Shown: positions 21,900 to 33,080 of the stretch, piece after piece | How positions within the stretch are numbered: position 1 is the stretch's first letter | Layout: every line of letters begins with the position of its first letter | Source: Emiliania huxleyi CCMP1516 | Lineage: Eukaryota; Haptophyta; Isochrysidales; Noelaerhabdaceae | NCBI RefSeq assembly: GCF_000372725.1 | Contig: NW_005200784.1 | Coordinates: 491,760 to 555,759, forward strand | Reading direction: 5' to 3' | DNA: 64,000 nucleotides | Program-made: the position numbers and the translations under genes | Notes under the pieces: generated by a model | Told to the model about the DNA's origin: nothing | Databases searched by the model: none | Seen by the model: the letters and a program-made list of their open reading frames with translations, nothing else

Positions 21900-23276
21900 A
21901 GCTGCTGTACGGCCCCGGCATCGCCTCCCCTGGCTTAGCTCTCAGTCAAGATATTGTGAACATGGTCAGTCTCTACAATATACTCACTGACACTGAACCT
22001 CCCAGAGCTCGTCCCGGTCCATTACGGCCATCCTCGTCCTCAGGCGCCGGGCTCCGCCGGCCAGTCGCCCGCCAGATCCGGCTTCGTCGGGAGGGCGTCG
22101 TCGCGGAGCACCATCGCCGCTGTCGGCGCTCCTGCGGCGGTCCGGGGGCACGTCTGGGTGGCCAGGGGCGGGGGTCGAGCCGTGAGTGCTCCGCCGGGGC
22201 GAGCTTCTGGGTCCATGGCACCGCTGCCGGACCCGTCCGAGAGCCTTTCCGGACACGTTCGCTCGATGGCCTAGCTGGCGGCCGATATTCGACAACCAAA
22301 GCTCCGGACGCCGCGGCCAAAGATCCGCGCACAGTCCCAGGGCTCGTGGTGAGTGTGGGGTGTGCCTCACGAGGCGGAGAGGCCGCGTGAACTCCCGTAG
22401 AAGCTCGCGAAGTGCGGATTTGGAGCGCCGCGCCGGACCTCCGCCGGGGCCCGCCGGGGCCACGGGAGAGGTCAGAAATCGTTTTGGGGGGTAGACTACT
22501 ACAAACCGGTCACGGTCCCGTCCAGTCTAGTCCCTTGGCCGGCCCTGGGCCGCTCGGCACCGCGCGGGGGTGCCGTTAAGCGACCCTACGGATTTTCAGT
22601 GGTCGATTTTGGCCAAAAAGCCCAATGTGCATGTAAACTGATAATGTGATCAGCCCGTTGTTGCACCTTGGAGTGTGAAGGCTTCGTAGGACGTAGCCCT
22701 CCGGTCTACTATGTAAGACCGGAGTGCTGGAGCGACAAAAGCAAGCGAGTGATATGTGTCGGCGGTGGATGGCGAATGGCGTGTGCTGTGTCGCGCGCAC
22801 GGAATAACGAGTGTAAGTGAGTCGTGCCAGTCGTCGAGCTGCAGTGCACGCGCCGTCTGGTCCGTGGTCGCTGCGCGGGGTTCCGAGATCCGACGAGGCC
22901 ACCCCACGCCAGCTCTCCGCTCTCCGCGCAGTTGCGGGGAGGAGACTTATCAAAAGAAATCGCGCGTGTGACGCGGCCGCTAGCTTCAGGTTCAGGCCTT
23001 CACACGGCGTGGCGCGCTCTCAAGCTCTCCTCACCACGCCTCTCCGCCCCCTCAGTCTTGACACCGCGCCGCCAGCGCCACGCGCCCCTGCGCTGGCACC
23101 GCCCGCGGTCCACGGGTCGGCGCACGCCGCGTAGCTAGAGGAGCCGTTGGGTGGGAAGAGTGACCGCGGCGAGGGGCGCGGCCTGCCCGCGGCGTCGTAG
23201 AGGGCGCACGCGACGAAAGAGCGCAGCTGGTCCGGGTCCTACAGCCGAGCTACGCCGTTCCGAGAGGTCGCCGAGG
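21900..23276. other. intergenic, nothing supported
   Basis: Open frames overlap on both strands without family resemblance. A small hairpin (CCGGTCT...AGACCGG) lies at 22701-22722. It covers the 3' side of the minus-strand glycosyltransferase. Confidence 0.4.
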
Positions 23277-25564
23277 CTAGGGCGCGGCAGCCAGGGGCGG
23301 CTCCTTGAACTTGTGGAAGGAGACGGGCGAGCGCGAGAGGGGCCAGCGCGCCCACCTCTCCCCCTTGGCGCGCATCCTCCGGTACCTGGGCAGGTCACAC
23401 GCCCCGCTAACAAGTACGTCACACCCCCGGGCCTCACGGCCATGTCTCGGCTGTCTCTCGGCTGCATCTCGGCTGCATCTCGGCACTTGAGCGGCTCGTG
23501 CTGGTAGAAGGAGCCGCAGTTGATGACGGCGGCGCCGGTCTCCTCCTTGAGGAGGTAGGCGAGCGAGACGTCCTCGCCGCCGTACGAGGCGTTGTCGATT
23601 CGCCGCAGCAGCGGCGGCAGCAGGGCCGGCGTGGCGAGACGCCCCACCGCTCGCACCGCCGCGGGAGAGAGTAGGTAGGCGGCGCCTTGCGAGCGAGTCG
23701 CCGAAACTTAGCCGAGGCTTGGCAGAAGTGTGGCAGAAGGGGTGTGGCCGAAGGCGTGGGCCAAGGGAAGAGCCGAGACTCGGCCGAGAGGTAGCTGCGG
23801 GCGAGAGGACGCGAGCGGCGCCTCCCGCGGCGTGGCAGAGTGCCGGTGAGCCGTGCAATCCGACCGGCGCGTGGGCGCGGCACGCGGCCATGCCGACGAG
23901 GTAGGGCGTCTGTCCACAGGCCGAGGTGTGAAGAGACCGAGCTCGCGGACGGCTCAGACGTCGGCCCGAGGCTGGCCCTCAGCCTCACCCGCTCGTACGA
24001 GGGAGTGCAGCTCTCGCGCAATCTCGTGCGATCTCCCCCAATCTCAATAATTAATCTCACCCCCTCGTCGACGAGGGAGTGCAGCTCTCGCGCAATCTCG
24101 TGCGATCTCCCCCAATCTCAATAATTAATCTCACCCCCTCGTCGACGAGGGAGTGCAGCTCTCGCGCAATCTCGTGCGATCTCCCCCAATCTCAATAATT
24201 AATCTCACCCCCTCGTCGACGAGGGAGTGCAGCCCTGGCGCAATCTCGTGCAATCTCCCCCAATCTCAATAATTAATCTCACCCCCTCGTCGACGAGGGA
24301 GTGCAGCTCTCGCGCAATCTCGTGCGATCTCCCCCAATCTCAATAATTAATCTCACCCCCTCGTCGACGAGGGAGTGCAGCTCTCGCGCAATCTCGTGCG
24401 ATCTCCCCCAATCTCAATAATTAATCTCACCCCCTCGTCGACGAGGGAGTGCAGCTCTCGCGCCAGCCGGCGGAGCGAGGTGGGGACCACGACGGTGTCC
24501 GGGTCGAACTTGAGGAAGAAGCGGCGGCCGGACGCCTCGCCGTACCGCTCCGCGAGCGCCGCCACGAGGGAAAGGACCCTGCATCCGTTTGGGAGGCGGC
24601 GAGCAGGCGGCTGGGCAGGCGGCCGGGGCAGCCGGCCGGGCAGGCGGCTGGGCAGCCGGCCGGGGCAGGCGGCCGGGCAGGCGGCTGGCGGCCGGGCAGG
24701 CGGGGACGCAGGATTGGGAGGGCACTGGCCGAGCGTGTGCAGTCTTCCGGCGCTCGCCGGGACACTGGGGCGCATGTCTTTTGCATCTAGCGAGAGCAGC
24801 TTAGTGCGCGCGAGCCAGCCCTCGCGCCTGCCGTCGCACGGCGGCCTGGCGCAGCGCCGCCCGCGACAGGTCGAGCAGCGGTGGATGCGGACGGCGACCG
24901 CGCCGCGCGTGTCCGGCGCGATCTGCGCGTCGCTTCTCCCGTCGTCGGCGTCGGTGGCGAGGAGTAGCTCCGCACCCCGCGCCAGCTGCAGCCAGCTGTC
25001 GGCGGCAGCCTGCAGCAGCGCCGCCGTCGCCTCGTCCTCAAACGTTGCTGCAGCAAAGACGAACTGGCGCCAGCCGACGACGAGAGGCGGGCGGGTGGTG
25101 GCGCGAGCCTCCGCGCACCGCGCCGCCGGCCTCGCGCGGTGCCGCACGCACTCGCGCTCCAGGCTGGCAGGGCACGGCACGGGCAGTGCGGCGGCGGCGG
25201 CGGCAGTGGTGGCTTTGGTGGGCAGCGTGCCGGACGAGGGCTGGCAGCGGGCCTGCTGCTCGCGCAGGTCGTCAAGCTCGATGCACGCGGCGTTCGCGAC
25301 CGGCACGACCGCGACCTGCACGCCTGAATCTGGCGACGGCTGCAGTGGCAAAGGCGATGGCGGCGACGGCGGCGGTTCGAGGTGTGCAGCGACCCGTGGC
25401 ACCACAGGCCCGGCCGCGCCAGTCACTGGCACTGCTCGCGTAGACCTCCACGCGAAGATGAGGCACACGTGAGCGAGGGCGAGGCAGGAGACGGCGGCGA
25501 AGGAGAGCCGACGCAGAGCCGGAATGCCAACAAAACAAGAAACCATGCACTGCCTGATGTTCAT
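23277..25564 (-). CDS. GT31-like (fringe/galactosyltransferase-type) Golgi glycosyltransferase
   Basis: Type II membrane glycosyltransferase. The ATG is at 25564. A signal anchor, LSFAAVSCLALAHVCLIFAW, is followed by a Pro/Ala-rich stem. The catalytic part opens with PPLVVGWRQFVFAAATFEDE. A DxD-type motif lies in RRFFLKFDPDTVVVP, then the acceptor-side motifs AYLLSPAAVRAVGRL, GGEDVSLAYLLKEETG, SFYQHEPLK and a terminal VSFHKFKEPP, the usual GT31 order. Stop at 23277-23279. The sugar and acceptor are unknown. At least five exons; the main ones end or begin near 24760, 24590/24445, 23910 and 23700. Exact borders are unresolved, because the exon ending ARELHSLVDEG is followed by six tandem copies of its own end plus donor (24001-24444). 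Intron 24590-24770 holds a CGGCCGGGCAGGCGG minisatellite. Confidence 0.75.
24001..24444 (-). repeat. 74-bp tandem repeat (6 units) made from exon end + splice donor
   Basis: Units start at 24001, 24075, 24149, 24223, 24297 and 24371, each exactly 74 bp, running into the true exon end at 24445. On the gene strand each unit carries the exon 3' end (GAGCTGCACTCCCTCGTCGA), the donor (GGGTGAGATT) and about 40 bp of intron. The 24223 unit has several substitutions; the others are nearly identical, so expansion is recent. It places seven copies of the 5' splice site in a row. Confidence 0.95.
24594..24710 (-). repeat. GC-rich minisatellite in glycosyltransferase intron
   Basis: Degenerate units of GGCCGGGCAGGCGGCTGGGC, about five to six copies. 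Confidence 0.85.
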
Positions 25565-25593
25565 TATAGCAGGCGGTCTGCTGCTAGGGGAAC

Positions 25594-25775
25594 CCGGAGC
25601 GCGGAGCTAACCCTCGGAGACCCGTGTTTACTTTAAGGCCCTTTCCCTGCGAACGCGCACCCCCGGGGCTAGGGCTCTCTTGCCCGCAACCCGACACCGA
25701 TCATCCGGCCCGCTGGGTGCGCTTCTTAGCTCCTCGGCCCTGGATGTGAGGTTACCGACTGCACTCCAAGTGCTC
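25594..25775 (+). repeat. dispersed repeat, copy 2 (plus)
   Basis: About 185 bp matching the reverse complement of 17405-17605 with few differences. It lies about 30 bp upstream of the glycosyltransferase ATG, so copies 1 and 2 are both near gene starts. Confidence 0.85.
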
Positions 25776-26217
25776 ATTTTTGCAGTGCGCTGGCGAGGTA
25801 CTTCCAGCCTGCTGTGAAAACAGCTGACGCAGTCTCGCCGAGCCCGAGGCTCGCCCCAGCATCTCGGGTTGACTCGGCCAGACTAAAACCCGAGAGGCGT
25901 GGGAGTACCTCGCCAGGCACTGCCCTACAAACACAGGCGCAGAGAAATATAAAGAAAATCATGCGCGAGTGCTCGAAGTGCTCCACACAGCGCAGCCTGC
26001 GCTGGGTGCGCTTCATAGCTCCCCGGCCCTGGCATGTGAGGTTGATGACCGCACTCCTAGACCTAGATCCTAGTTGCGCGGTCCCCAAGAGCAGTGCTCC
26101 ACCGAGCGAGTGCTCCAAGAGATCTACAGATCAAGTGGGCTTTACTAAGATCTAAGTAACTTGTCAAGTCCACAAGATACTAACGCACATCCGCCTCGAG
26201 ACATCCGCAGACATCAC

Positions 26218-26369
<152 letters not shown>

Positions 26370-27587
26370 TACATCATGCCACAATGCGCGTCACATCAGC
26401 ACAACTCATGCGAACCTCGAGACGTACTGCGACTCTCACGTATTGTGGGTGTCCCTCTCACCACAGGGGGTTCGCGTGTGTGTCGTCACCAAGAGTACAG
26501 GCGGCAAGCGATGTGTAAAGGCGCCTACCCGAATACCTCCCCCATCCAGGTGAAGAACTGGTCGAGAATATAATGCAGCCATGGCTCCTTTCCTTTTTTC
26601 TCTGCAGCACCCTCTCTTTTCCTCTCTATTTTCCCGGGAAAACCATCAAATTTTCCGGGCTCTGAGCCGAGTCTGAGGGTGAGGCTGGTTTGGGCCCAAA
26701 ATCAGCCAAATCGGCAAAATACCGGGTATTTTGCGGGTATACCTGGAAAACCCCGGGTATACCTGGAAAATATCCTGCGACCGCCTGGGTATCGTGCCGA
26801 TTTCCTCAATTTTGCGTCAGATTTTGCCCCAGACCAGCTCTCAGACTCAGGGAAACTCGCGAGTTTCCAGAATGGAGCACCAAACACCCTCTGTTTTCCC
26901 TGGAAATTTCCGGAAACGCAAAGTGCTGGGGACCCTCTGTTTTCCTTTTTGCTTGCCGGAAAAGCTTGTGCAGGCCAAAGCGACCGCGACCGCGGCCCTC
27001 ACTCGAGCCCGAACTGCCTATCAGACGTGCCGGAGCCGTCCGACTGTAGCGACTAGCACACCTCTGTCGAGTCCCAGAAACCCGAGGAGTCACACACACA
27101 GTCCACGCCTGTGTGATGCACGCCCTGTGAGCGGGGCGGGGTGCGCACTGTGCCTCTGTGTTCGTCGGCGTCGCCCATCTCTCCTGGAGATGACTGCTCT
27201 TTTATTTATTTAGACCAAACACACGGACGGACAAAAACATCTTTGCCTCTCACCGATCGGGCCAGGCCGTGCAGGGTGCAGGGGTCCTCCCGGGGTGCTT
27301 GGACCTTGGTGCGCGAGGTTGTTCTAGAGTGTTTGTTTGTTTGTTACCTTCTATTCGTTCGCACACGTATATGATGACGACAAGGACAACGGAAAGAAAA
27401 CTGCGTCGAAGGGGACGGATGGGAGAACGGCACGCCGCCACCACTCAAACATTAACAACAAACATTTTAAGTAAATGAGTCAGGGAAAGAGAGAAAACAC
27501 TCTGGCAAGCAACCCAGGGTAAAAATTCTTTTTCTGCGGCAAGAGCCCCTCCCGACCCTGGCGAGTAGAGGCCCCGCCCACCCAGGG

Positions 27588-27850
27588 TACCCTCTGAGGG
27601 AGGGTGTAGAGGATGTAGAATGTAGAGCGCTGTAGAGCTGTAGAGCTGTAGAGCGCTCTGGAGCGCTGTAGAGCTGTAGAGCTCTACATCCGCCGCGTGA
27701 CGAAGCGCCTGCGTTGTAGAGCGATGTAGAGCGCGATTTTGCTGTAGAGTTTGTTGTAGAGGCTCTACAGCCACACACCGCCGGGAAGGCAGTGACTCAA
27801 AGAGGTCGAGCCGCGCTAATGGGGTGTCTCCGAGCTTACTGGAGCTCTAG
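27588..27850 (+). repeat. TGTAGAG-element left end, solo copy
   Basis: It starts GAGGGAGGGTGTAGAGG. It carries many TGTAGAG heptamers, then GCGCGATTTTGCTGTAGAG, TTTGTTGTAGAGGCTCTACA and a tail AGTGACTCAAAGAGGTCGAG...GCTTACTGGAGCTCT. It is collinear with 56238-56475. No matching right end was found nearby, so this is a fragment or solo end. Confidence 0.85.
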
Positions 27851-27867
27851 CCAGGAAGAGGGTATGA

Positions 27868-27980
27868 CTCTGACCTGATCCGACCCTGTTCCGACCTTGT
27901 TCAAACCTAACAGGGTCGGATCAGGTCGGTGTTCACATAAGGTCGGATCAGGGTCGGATCAGGGTCGGAACAGGTCAGAG
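27868..27980. repeat. inverted repeat of GGTCGGATCAGG motifs
   Basis: CTCTGACCTGATCCGACCCT on the left is answered by GGTCGGATCAGGGTCGG...CAGGTCAGAG on the right. About 113 bp in all. Confidence 0.75.
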
Positions 27981-28156
27981 TGATACCCGGGTACCCTCCT
28001 TTGAGGGCTCTTTCGACGAGGGCTCGCCGTCGCGCTCTGCTCCAAGAGAGAGCGGCGCGGCGTTGCCTCTCCAGTCTCTCTCCAGTCTCTCCAGTCTCCA
28101 GTCTCTCCAGTCTCCTCTCCAGTCTCCGCTGGAGGAGTCCTCCGCTGGAGGAGTCC

Positions 28157-29545
28157 ATGTCGAGCCGCGAGGGTCCCATGCAGGTGCCGCCCGAGCCACG
28201 TCTCTTCCACACTCTGGCGATGCAAGACATCTCCACCGCGCTCGCGACGCCCGAGGCACTCGACGACTACATGCCTGGCGTTCTCGAAGAGAAGTCGCTG
28301 CTCTCCATGACGCACCTGTGGGACGCCTCCACCTGGGCACGGCACAAGAGCAGACACCGCTGGGCGCACATGCTCGTCGCTTGGCCGCACTCGAGCATCC
28401 TCCGCGCGATTCGCCTCCCGCTCGGCGTCATCCTCCTCGTCACGCTCGCGGTGCTGCAGATCAACGCCCTTCTGGCCGAGGCAGGCCGCCCGCGCCTCAC
28501 CCTTCCCCTCGCGCCGCTCTCGCTCCAAGCGTCCTCGCTCGGCCTGCTCCTCGTCTTCCGCAACAATCAGACGCACGAGCGGCTCAAGGAGGCGCAAAAG
28601 GCGATGGGCGGGCTGGGCGCGCTCGCCCGGGAGATCATGCAGCTGCTGGTAGTGCACGTGCCTCCGGAGAAGGGGCGCGCCGTCGCCCTCGCCGCGCGGC
28701 TGCTCGCGCTCTTTGGCTGGGCGCTCAAGATGCAGTGCCGGAACGAGCCGGAGCGGCTGTACCCGATCGCCGAGGTGCTGCTGCCTCGCGCGCACTCGTG
28801 GCTGCTCTCGCGGCCGCACCGGCCGGGCACGGTGCTGCTGCGGCTGCGGGCGGTGGTGGGGGAGCTGCGCAAGGACGGGCTGCTGAGCAGTGACGCGTTC
28901 AAGTTCATCGAGGAGCGGCTCGCCAAGCTCTCCGCCGCGGACGCCGCGTGCGTGCGGCTTGCCACCTTCCCGGTGCCGCCGTCGTACCACAGGTGCTGAC
29001 TCGCGCGCAGCCGCGCTCTGGACTCGGAGCCTTCTCGACACTCGGAAGCCCTCGTCGTAGGCACGGCTCGCGCGCAATCGTCCTCTGGCTCGGCTCGCTG
29101 CCCTTCGTGATGGAGGGGCTAGGCTGCCACCCGCTGCAGACGGCGGTGGCGGTGATGTGCACGACCTTCCTTCTGCTCGGCATCGACCAGGCGGCCAGCT
29201 CCCACGGCCATGGCCGTGACCTGACTCTCTCTCTCTCGCTCGCTCTCTCTCTCTCTCGCTCTCTGTCTCTCTCTCTCTCTCGTGCCACTCGCTCCAGTTC
29301 CGCTCTCTCCTGTAACGCAGATCGCCATCGAGGTTGAGCAGCCGCTCGACGTGCTGCCGCTGCACGAGTTTGCGCGAGGCATGTCCAACGACGTGCACGA
29401 CGTGCTCGAGGCTTGGACGACCATGCCGGCCGTCCCGCGCGCTTGCGACGACTACTCCGACCTCGGCAAGGAGTCGTACCTCGGCTCGGGACGCTCCTCG
29501 TCCGCGCGCGGCTCGACCGCCGCGGTGGACAAGAAGGAGCGGTAG
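28157..29545 (+). CDS. bestrophin-like (UPF0187/RFP-TM) anion channel
   Basis: Bestrophin-family chloride/bicarbonate channel, with relatives in plastid and other algal membranes. The ATG is at 28157 (MSSREGPMQVPPEPRLF); a second ATG at 28178 is possible. Membrane segments include IRLPLGVILLVTLAVLQINA and LALFGWALKMQ. Family marks are SSLGLLLVFRNNQTHERLKEA, LATFPVPPSYHR, IVLWLGSLPFVMEGLGCHPL, and IAIEVEQPLDVLPLHEFARG, the usual glutamate-containing end of the pore domain. It ends in a short Ser-rich tail and DKKER (TAG 29543-29545). Exons: 28157-28992, 29061-29190, 29321-29545. Intron 1 (68 bp) is GT-AG and starts with a degenerate copy of exon 2's start (shared CTCGCGCGCA and CTCTGG). Intron 2 is GC-AG with a CTCT microsatellite at 29221-29281. 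Confidence 0.85.
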
Positions 29546-30043
29546 CCGCCCCGCCCGTCCCTGCGACTCCCTCCCGAGCGCGTTCACCGTTCAGTCGGAG
29601 TGCACATCTGTTCACTGTTGTCTCGGCGCGGGGGGCGAGGTTGGAGTCGTCGGCGCTGTCTAAATTGAATCTCTGTCGTCTGTGCACGCAACACGGCTCT
29701 CTATTTACCGCGTTACAATATATATATGAACAATCCCGCAATAACCAATATCAAATCTCGTGTGTCGTGTTCGTGTGTGAGAGAATCGCGACGAATATAT
29801 GTCTTTTATATGTGTGCCTACTTGTGTCAGGGGGTAGGAGGGGGCGAAGCCAACCAGTTTAGACCAGTTTAGACCACTGCTAAACACGAACCAGATTAGT
29901 CCTGTTTACGATAAACTGGGTCTAAACCTGGTATGTGTAATGCCCCCCCCCCCCCCCCCCCGCAGCGCGCACCTCTCCCCCCCGCCCCAGCTCCCCTCTG
30001 TGACGAGAGAGACGCTGAGGGCTCTCAGCGGCACGCGCAAGCG
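29546..30043. other. intergenic, AT-rich, with inverted repeat
   Basis: ACCAGTTTAGACC copies at 29856-29880 are inverted relative to GGTCTAAACCTGGT at 29919-29933. A poly-C run is at 29942-29960. No gene seen. Confidence 0.5.
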
Positions 30044-31130
30044 TCAGCGTCCGTACCTCCCCCCATATATTTTCTTGACCAGCTTCTCGGCCGGGAGGGA
30101 CAGCTCCTGGGCCGGGACGGCCATCTTCTCGGTCGTCATCTGAGCCCGCATCTGGGGTCAGGCCAGACATGGGGGGGGGGGGGGGAGATAGCAGGCGACT
30201 GCGCGGCAAGGCTACAAGAACACACCTTGAACGCCGGCTCCATCTTTTCAGCCGCGACGAACGACTCCTCGAGCGCTGGCGCCGGGGCCAGCGCGTGCGT
30301 GGCCAGGGTACCGACGAATGCCCCGCGCCCGACGGCATTACTGTTGTGCAAGGGGCGTGCGGTGGGACAGGGCAATGGGTTTGCGCACCAAAAGCGGAGG
30401 TGACGACGAGAAGCGTCTTCATGACGCCGCTCTGATTCGTCTCCATCATGGCTGCCTGAGGCCATGCGTTCTAGACATCTGAGCAGGGCGCGCGCAGAAC
30501 GGGCCCGGACAGCACAAGGCACACCCCGCGCGCGCGAGCAGGCGCGAGCAGGCGCGCGCGAAAGCAGGGTGTGCGCGAGAGCAGGGCGCGCGAGAGAGAG
30601 GAGGGCGCGCGAGAGAGAGCAGGCGCGCGCGAGAGCGGGCGCTACACCCGATGTTCGGCGATTTCGGCGGATTCGGCGATTTTCGGCGATTTCGGGAACC
30701 CGCACCGCGCTGGTCGAGGTTGTGCATGGCAATCTTGACCGTCTCGAGGGTCCATGCGGCCGCGTCGAGGGACTCTTCCGACAGCTTCGCCGTGTCGAAG
30801 ATCTGCTTGCAGAAGCCGCCGCGCGTCGCCTCATCTTTCGCGCGGTACGTCGGGAGTGAGGCCGCGCTGGCTGCGGAAGCGGCAGCGTGCAGTCGCCATC
30901 CTCTGCCTCGGGCCGGACAGCACACCGGGCACACTTGCACCGCGCAACAACAGCCTCGCCGGTCAGGCGCACGGTGTCGTCGGGCAGCGTGATGATCTTG
31001 TCCATGCTGTCCTCGAAGTGCATCAGCAGCCGGTCGTGCTCGCTATTGGTCGGCCAATGGACGATGGTGGCGGGGAACCAGTCCGTGCTCCCATCCTCGT
31101 CCCCTGCTCCCACACACGGCTTCGACGCGC
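30044..31130 (-). CDS. multi-exon gene with a Tudor-like segment, function unknown
   Basis: The minus-strand exon around 31115-30900 reads DGSTDWFPATIVHWPTNSEH, then LLMHFEDSMDKIITLPDDTV. This resembles a Tudor/agenet-type beta barrel (W..A.V...V.FED....LP). Later exons read YRAKDEATRGGFCKQIFDTA (about 30860-30710), MMETNQSGVMKTLLVVTSAF (about 30450-30385), GAFVGTLATHALAPAPALEE to EKMEPAFK (ending 30226) and MTTEKMAVPAQELSLPAEKL to the stop at 30044. Intron 30140-30225 is GT-AG (AAG|GTGTGT ... CAG|ATGACG). The 5' start and the junctions around 30500-30650, a GCGCGCGAGAG low-complexity stretch, are unresolved. The Tudor-like assignment is by pattern only; the remainder is unrecognised. Confidence 0.5.
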
Positions 31131-31376
31131 GCTGCCCGCCCCGGCGCGCCCAGTCGGGGTGGTCGTGTGCGTGACGTAACACTCTACCGTATGTTGTTTT
31201 AGAGGTGCGAGGCTTTGTTCACAAGAGATTTTATTCAAGAGACTTTATTCACATCTCAGCACCGTCCCACCCGGTCACCGTGCGGGGCGGCCGTGCGGCT
31301 GTATGATATCATCCCTGCATGTGCATGTGACGGATGTGTGCCGACCCCTGTGTCATACCCTGATCGCTACGGTTTC

Positions 31377-33080
31377 TCAGCTCTCCGCGACGCGGAGCGC
31401 GTGCATCGCGCCCTTGAGCTCCGCCACCTGGTCGAGCGCGTCGCCGAGCAGCCCCTTGGCCACGCCAAAGTCGCGCAGCTGCTCCACGCCGCCGCTCGCC
31501 CGCACCTCGGCGGCGTGGTCGGCCACGAAGCGGCGGCACTGCGCGAGGAGCCGTCCGTCGCCCATCGTGCGCGCCGCCTCGAGCAGCGGCACGGCGGTCG
31601 CCGGCGCGACGCTCTCCTGCAGCGCCTGCGCGCAGAGCAGCTCGAGGCGCGGCACCTGGTACATCTGCGCCAGCTCCCGCAGGTCGAGCGCGCGCTGCGC
31701 CCTGCCCTCCTCCTCGCCGAGGTCGAACTGGTCGGAGAGGAGGTAGTCGACGAGGGCGGTGAAGCTGGCGAGGCCGGTGTGGGCCACCGTGACCTCGGCG
31801 GCGTCGCGCTCCTTCATGCCGATGCCAAACATGGTCCGAAAGACCGGGGACCGAGCGCAGAGGTTGTTTTTGCTCACGTGCTCGATGCGCTCCTCGTCGT
31901 CGCCGACCAGGAAGGTGACCATGCCCTGCGGGAGGGTGGCGTCGCCCCGCGTCTTTGCGAGGTCAGCCAGAATGGTGGAGGGCGGAACGACGATCGGGGC
32001 AAAGGAGGGAGGCGGAGGAGGCGCCGCCACGCAGACCTGGCGGAGGCCACCGTCCGAGGCAACCAACAGCGTGCTGCCGTCTGGGCTGATGTCGACTTCG
32101 ACTGGTCCGTTGAGCTCCGCCGCGTCGCCCACGCCATCGACGCTGCCACTGGTGCCGCTGCCCGCGAGCGTCGTCACCTCTCCCGTCGCCACCTCCACCC
32201 GCCGGATCTTGTCGTTGCCGTAGTTCGCCACAAATAGCGCGCCGCCGTCTGGGCTGATGGCGACGCCACTTGGGTTGTAGAACTGCGCCGCGTCGCCCAC
32301 GCCATCGGCGCCGCCCTCTTCGCCGCTGCCCGCGAGCGTGGTCACAGCGCCAGTCGCCACCTCCACCCGCCGGATCTTGTGGTTGCTGGAGTCCGCCACA
32401 AACAGCGCGCTCCCGTCCGGGCTGATGGAGATGCCATGTGGGAAGTAGAACTCCGCCGCGTCGCCCACGCCATCCGCGTCTCCCTCGTCGCCGCTGCCAG
32501 CGATCGTCGTCACCTCGCCAGTCGCAAACTCAACCCGCCGGATCTTGTGGTTGTGGAAGTCCGCCACAAACAGCGCACTACCATTGGGGCTGATGGCGAG
32601 GCCAAGTGGGCTGCAGAACTCCGCCGCGTCGCCCACTCCATCCGCGCCGCCTACCTGGCCGCTGCCCGCGAGCGTGGTCACAGCGCCAGTCGCCACCTCC
32701 ACCCGCCGGATCTTGTTCCTGGTGAAGTCCGCCACAAACAGCGCGCTCCCGTTGGGGCTGGCAGCAACGGTGTAGAAGACTCCACTTGCCGGCAAGGCTG
32801 CAACGCGGCGCACGCGCCCGGCCGCCGAGACGTGTAGCAGCGAGTCCTTGGTCGAGACGTACCAGGCGCCAGCGTGGTCGCTCGCGACGCCAACCGGACC
32901 GAGCGATGCCAGAGGGCCGTCCTCGCCCTCGAGCGTGAGCGTGGTGACCTGGCCGACGACACGCGCGCCAAAGATGGGTGCCTCGAAGCCATCCGCGACC
33001 GGCACGGGCGCGTCCCCGTCCTCGCCGCCGCCGCCGGTGCGGGCGCGCTTGCGGGCGGCGGACGCCATATACACACACAT
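31377..33080 (-). CDS. NHL-repeat propeller + BTB/POZ domain protein
   Basis: Intact single-exon gene, 567 residues, ATG at 33080 (second ATG, MASAARKRART, four codons later). Residues about 60-340 hold at least five NHL-type propeller repeats of about 56 residues: GLAISPNGSALFVADFHNHK, IRRVEFATGEVTTIAGSG, DGVGDAAEF. The near-identity of units shows recent internal duplication. A Pro-rich hinge (AAPPPPPSFAPIVVPPS) leads to a BTB/POZ fold (VTFLVGDDEERIEHVSKNNL, CARSPVFRTMFGIGMKERDA, ALVDYLLSDQFDL) and a BACK-like helical end (AQMYQVPRLELLCAQAL). BTB proteins commonly serve as cullin-3 substrate adaptors, with the propeller binding the substrate; that role is inferred from the families. It is intronless, unlike most neighbours. 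Confidence 0.88.
   Translation of the reverse strand: MCVYMASAARKRARTGGGGEDGDAPVPVADGFEAPIFGARVVGQVTTLTLEGEDGPLASLGPVGVASDHAGAWYVSTKDSLLHVSAAGRVRRVAALPASGVFYTVAASPNGSALFVADFTRNKIRRVEVATGAVTTLAGSGQVGGADGVGDAAEFCSPLGLAISPNGSALFVADFHNHKIRRVEFATGEVTTIAGSGDEGDADGVGDAAEFYFPHGISISPDGSALFVADSSNHKIRRVEVATGAVTTLAGSGEEGGADGVGDAAQFYNPSGVAISPDGGALFVANYGNDKIRRVEVATGEVTTLAGSGTSGSVDGVGDAAELNGPVEVDISPDGSTLLVASDGGLRQVCVAAPPPPPSFAPIVVPPSTILADLAKTRGDATLPQGMVTFLVGDDEERIEHVSKNNLCARSPVFRTMFGIGMKERDAAEVTVAHTGLASFTALVDYLLSDQFDLGEEEGRAQRALDLRELAQMYQVPRLELLCAQALQESVAPATAVPLLEAARTMGDGRLLAQCRRFVADHAAEVRASGGVEQLRDFGVAKGLLGDALDQVAELKGAMHALRVAES

Noticed and set aside
24001-24444. CRISPR-like regular array
   Set aside because: Units are uniform 74-bp tandem repeats with no unique spacers. 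They derive from the adjacent exon end, and the genome is eukaryotic.
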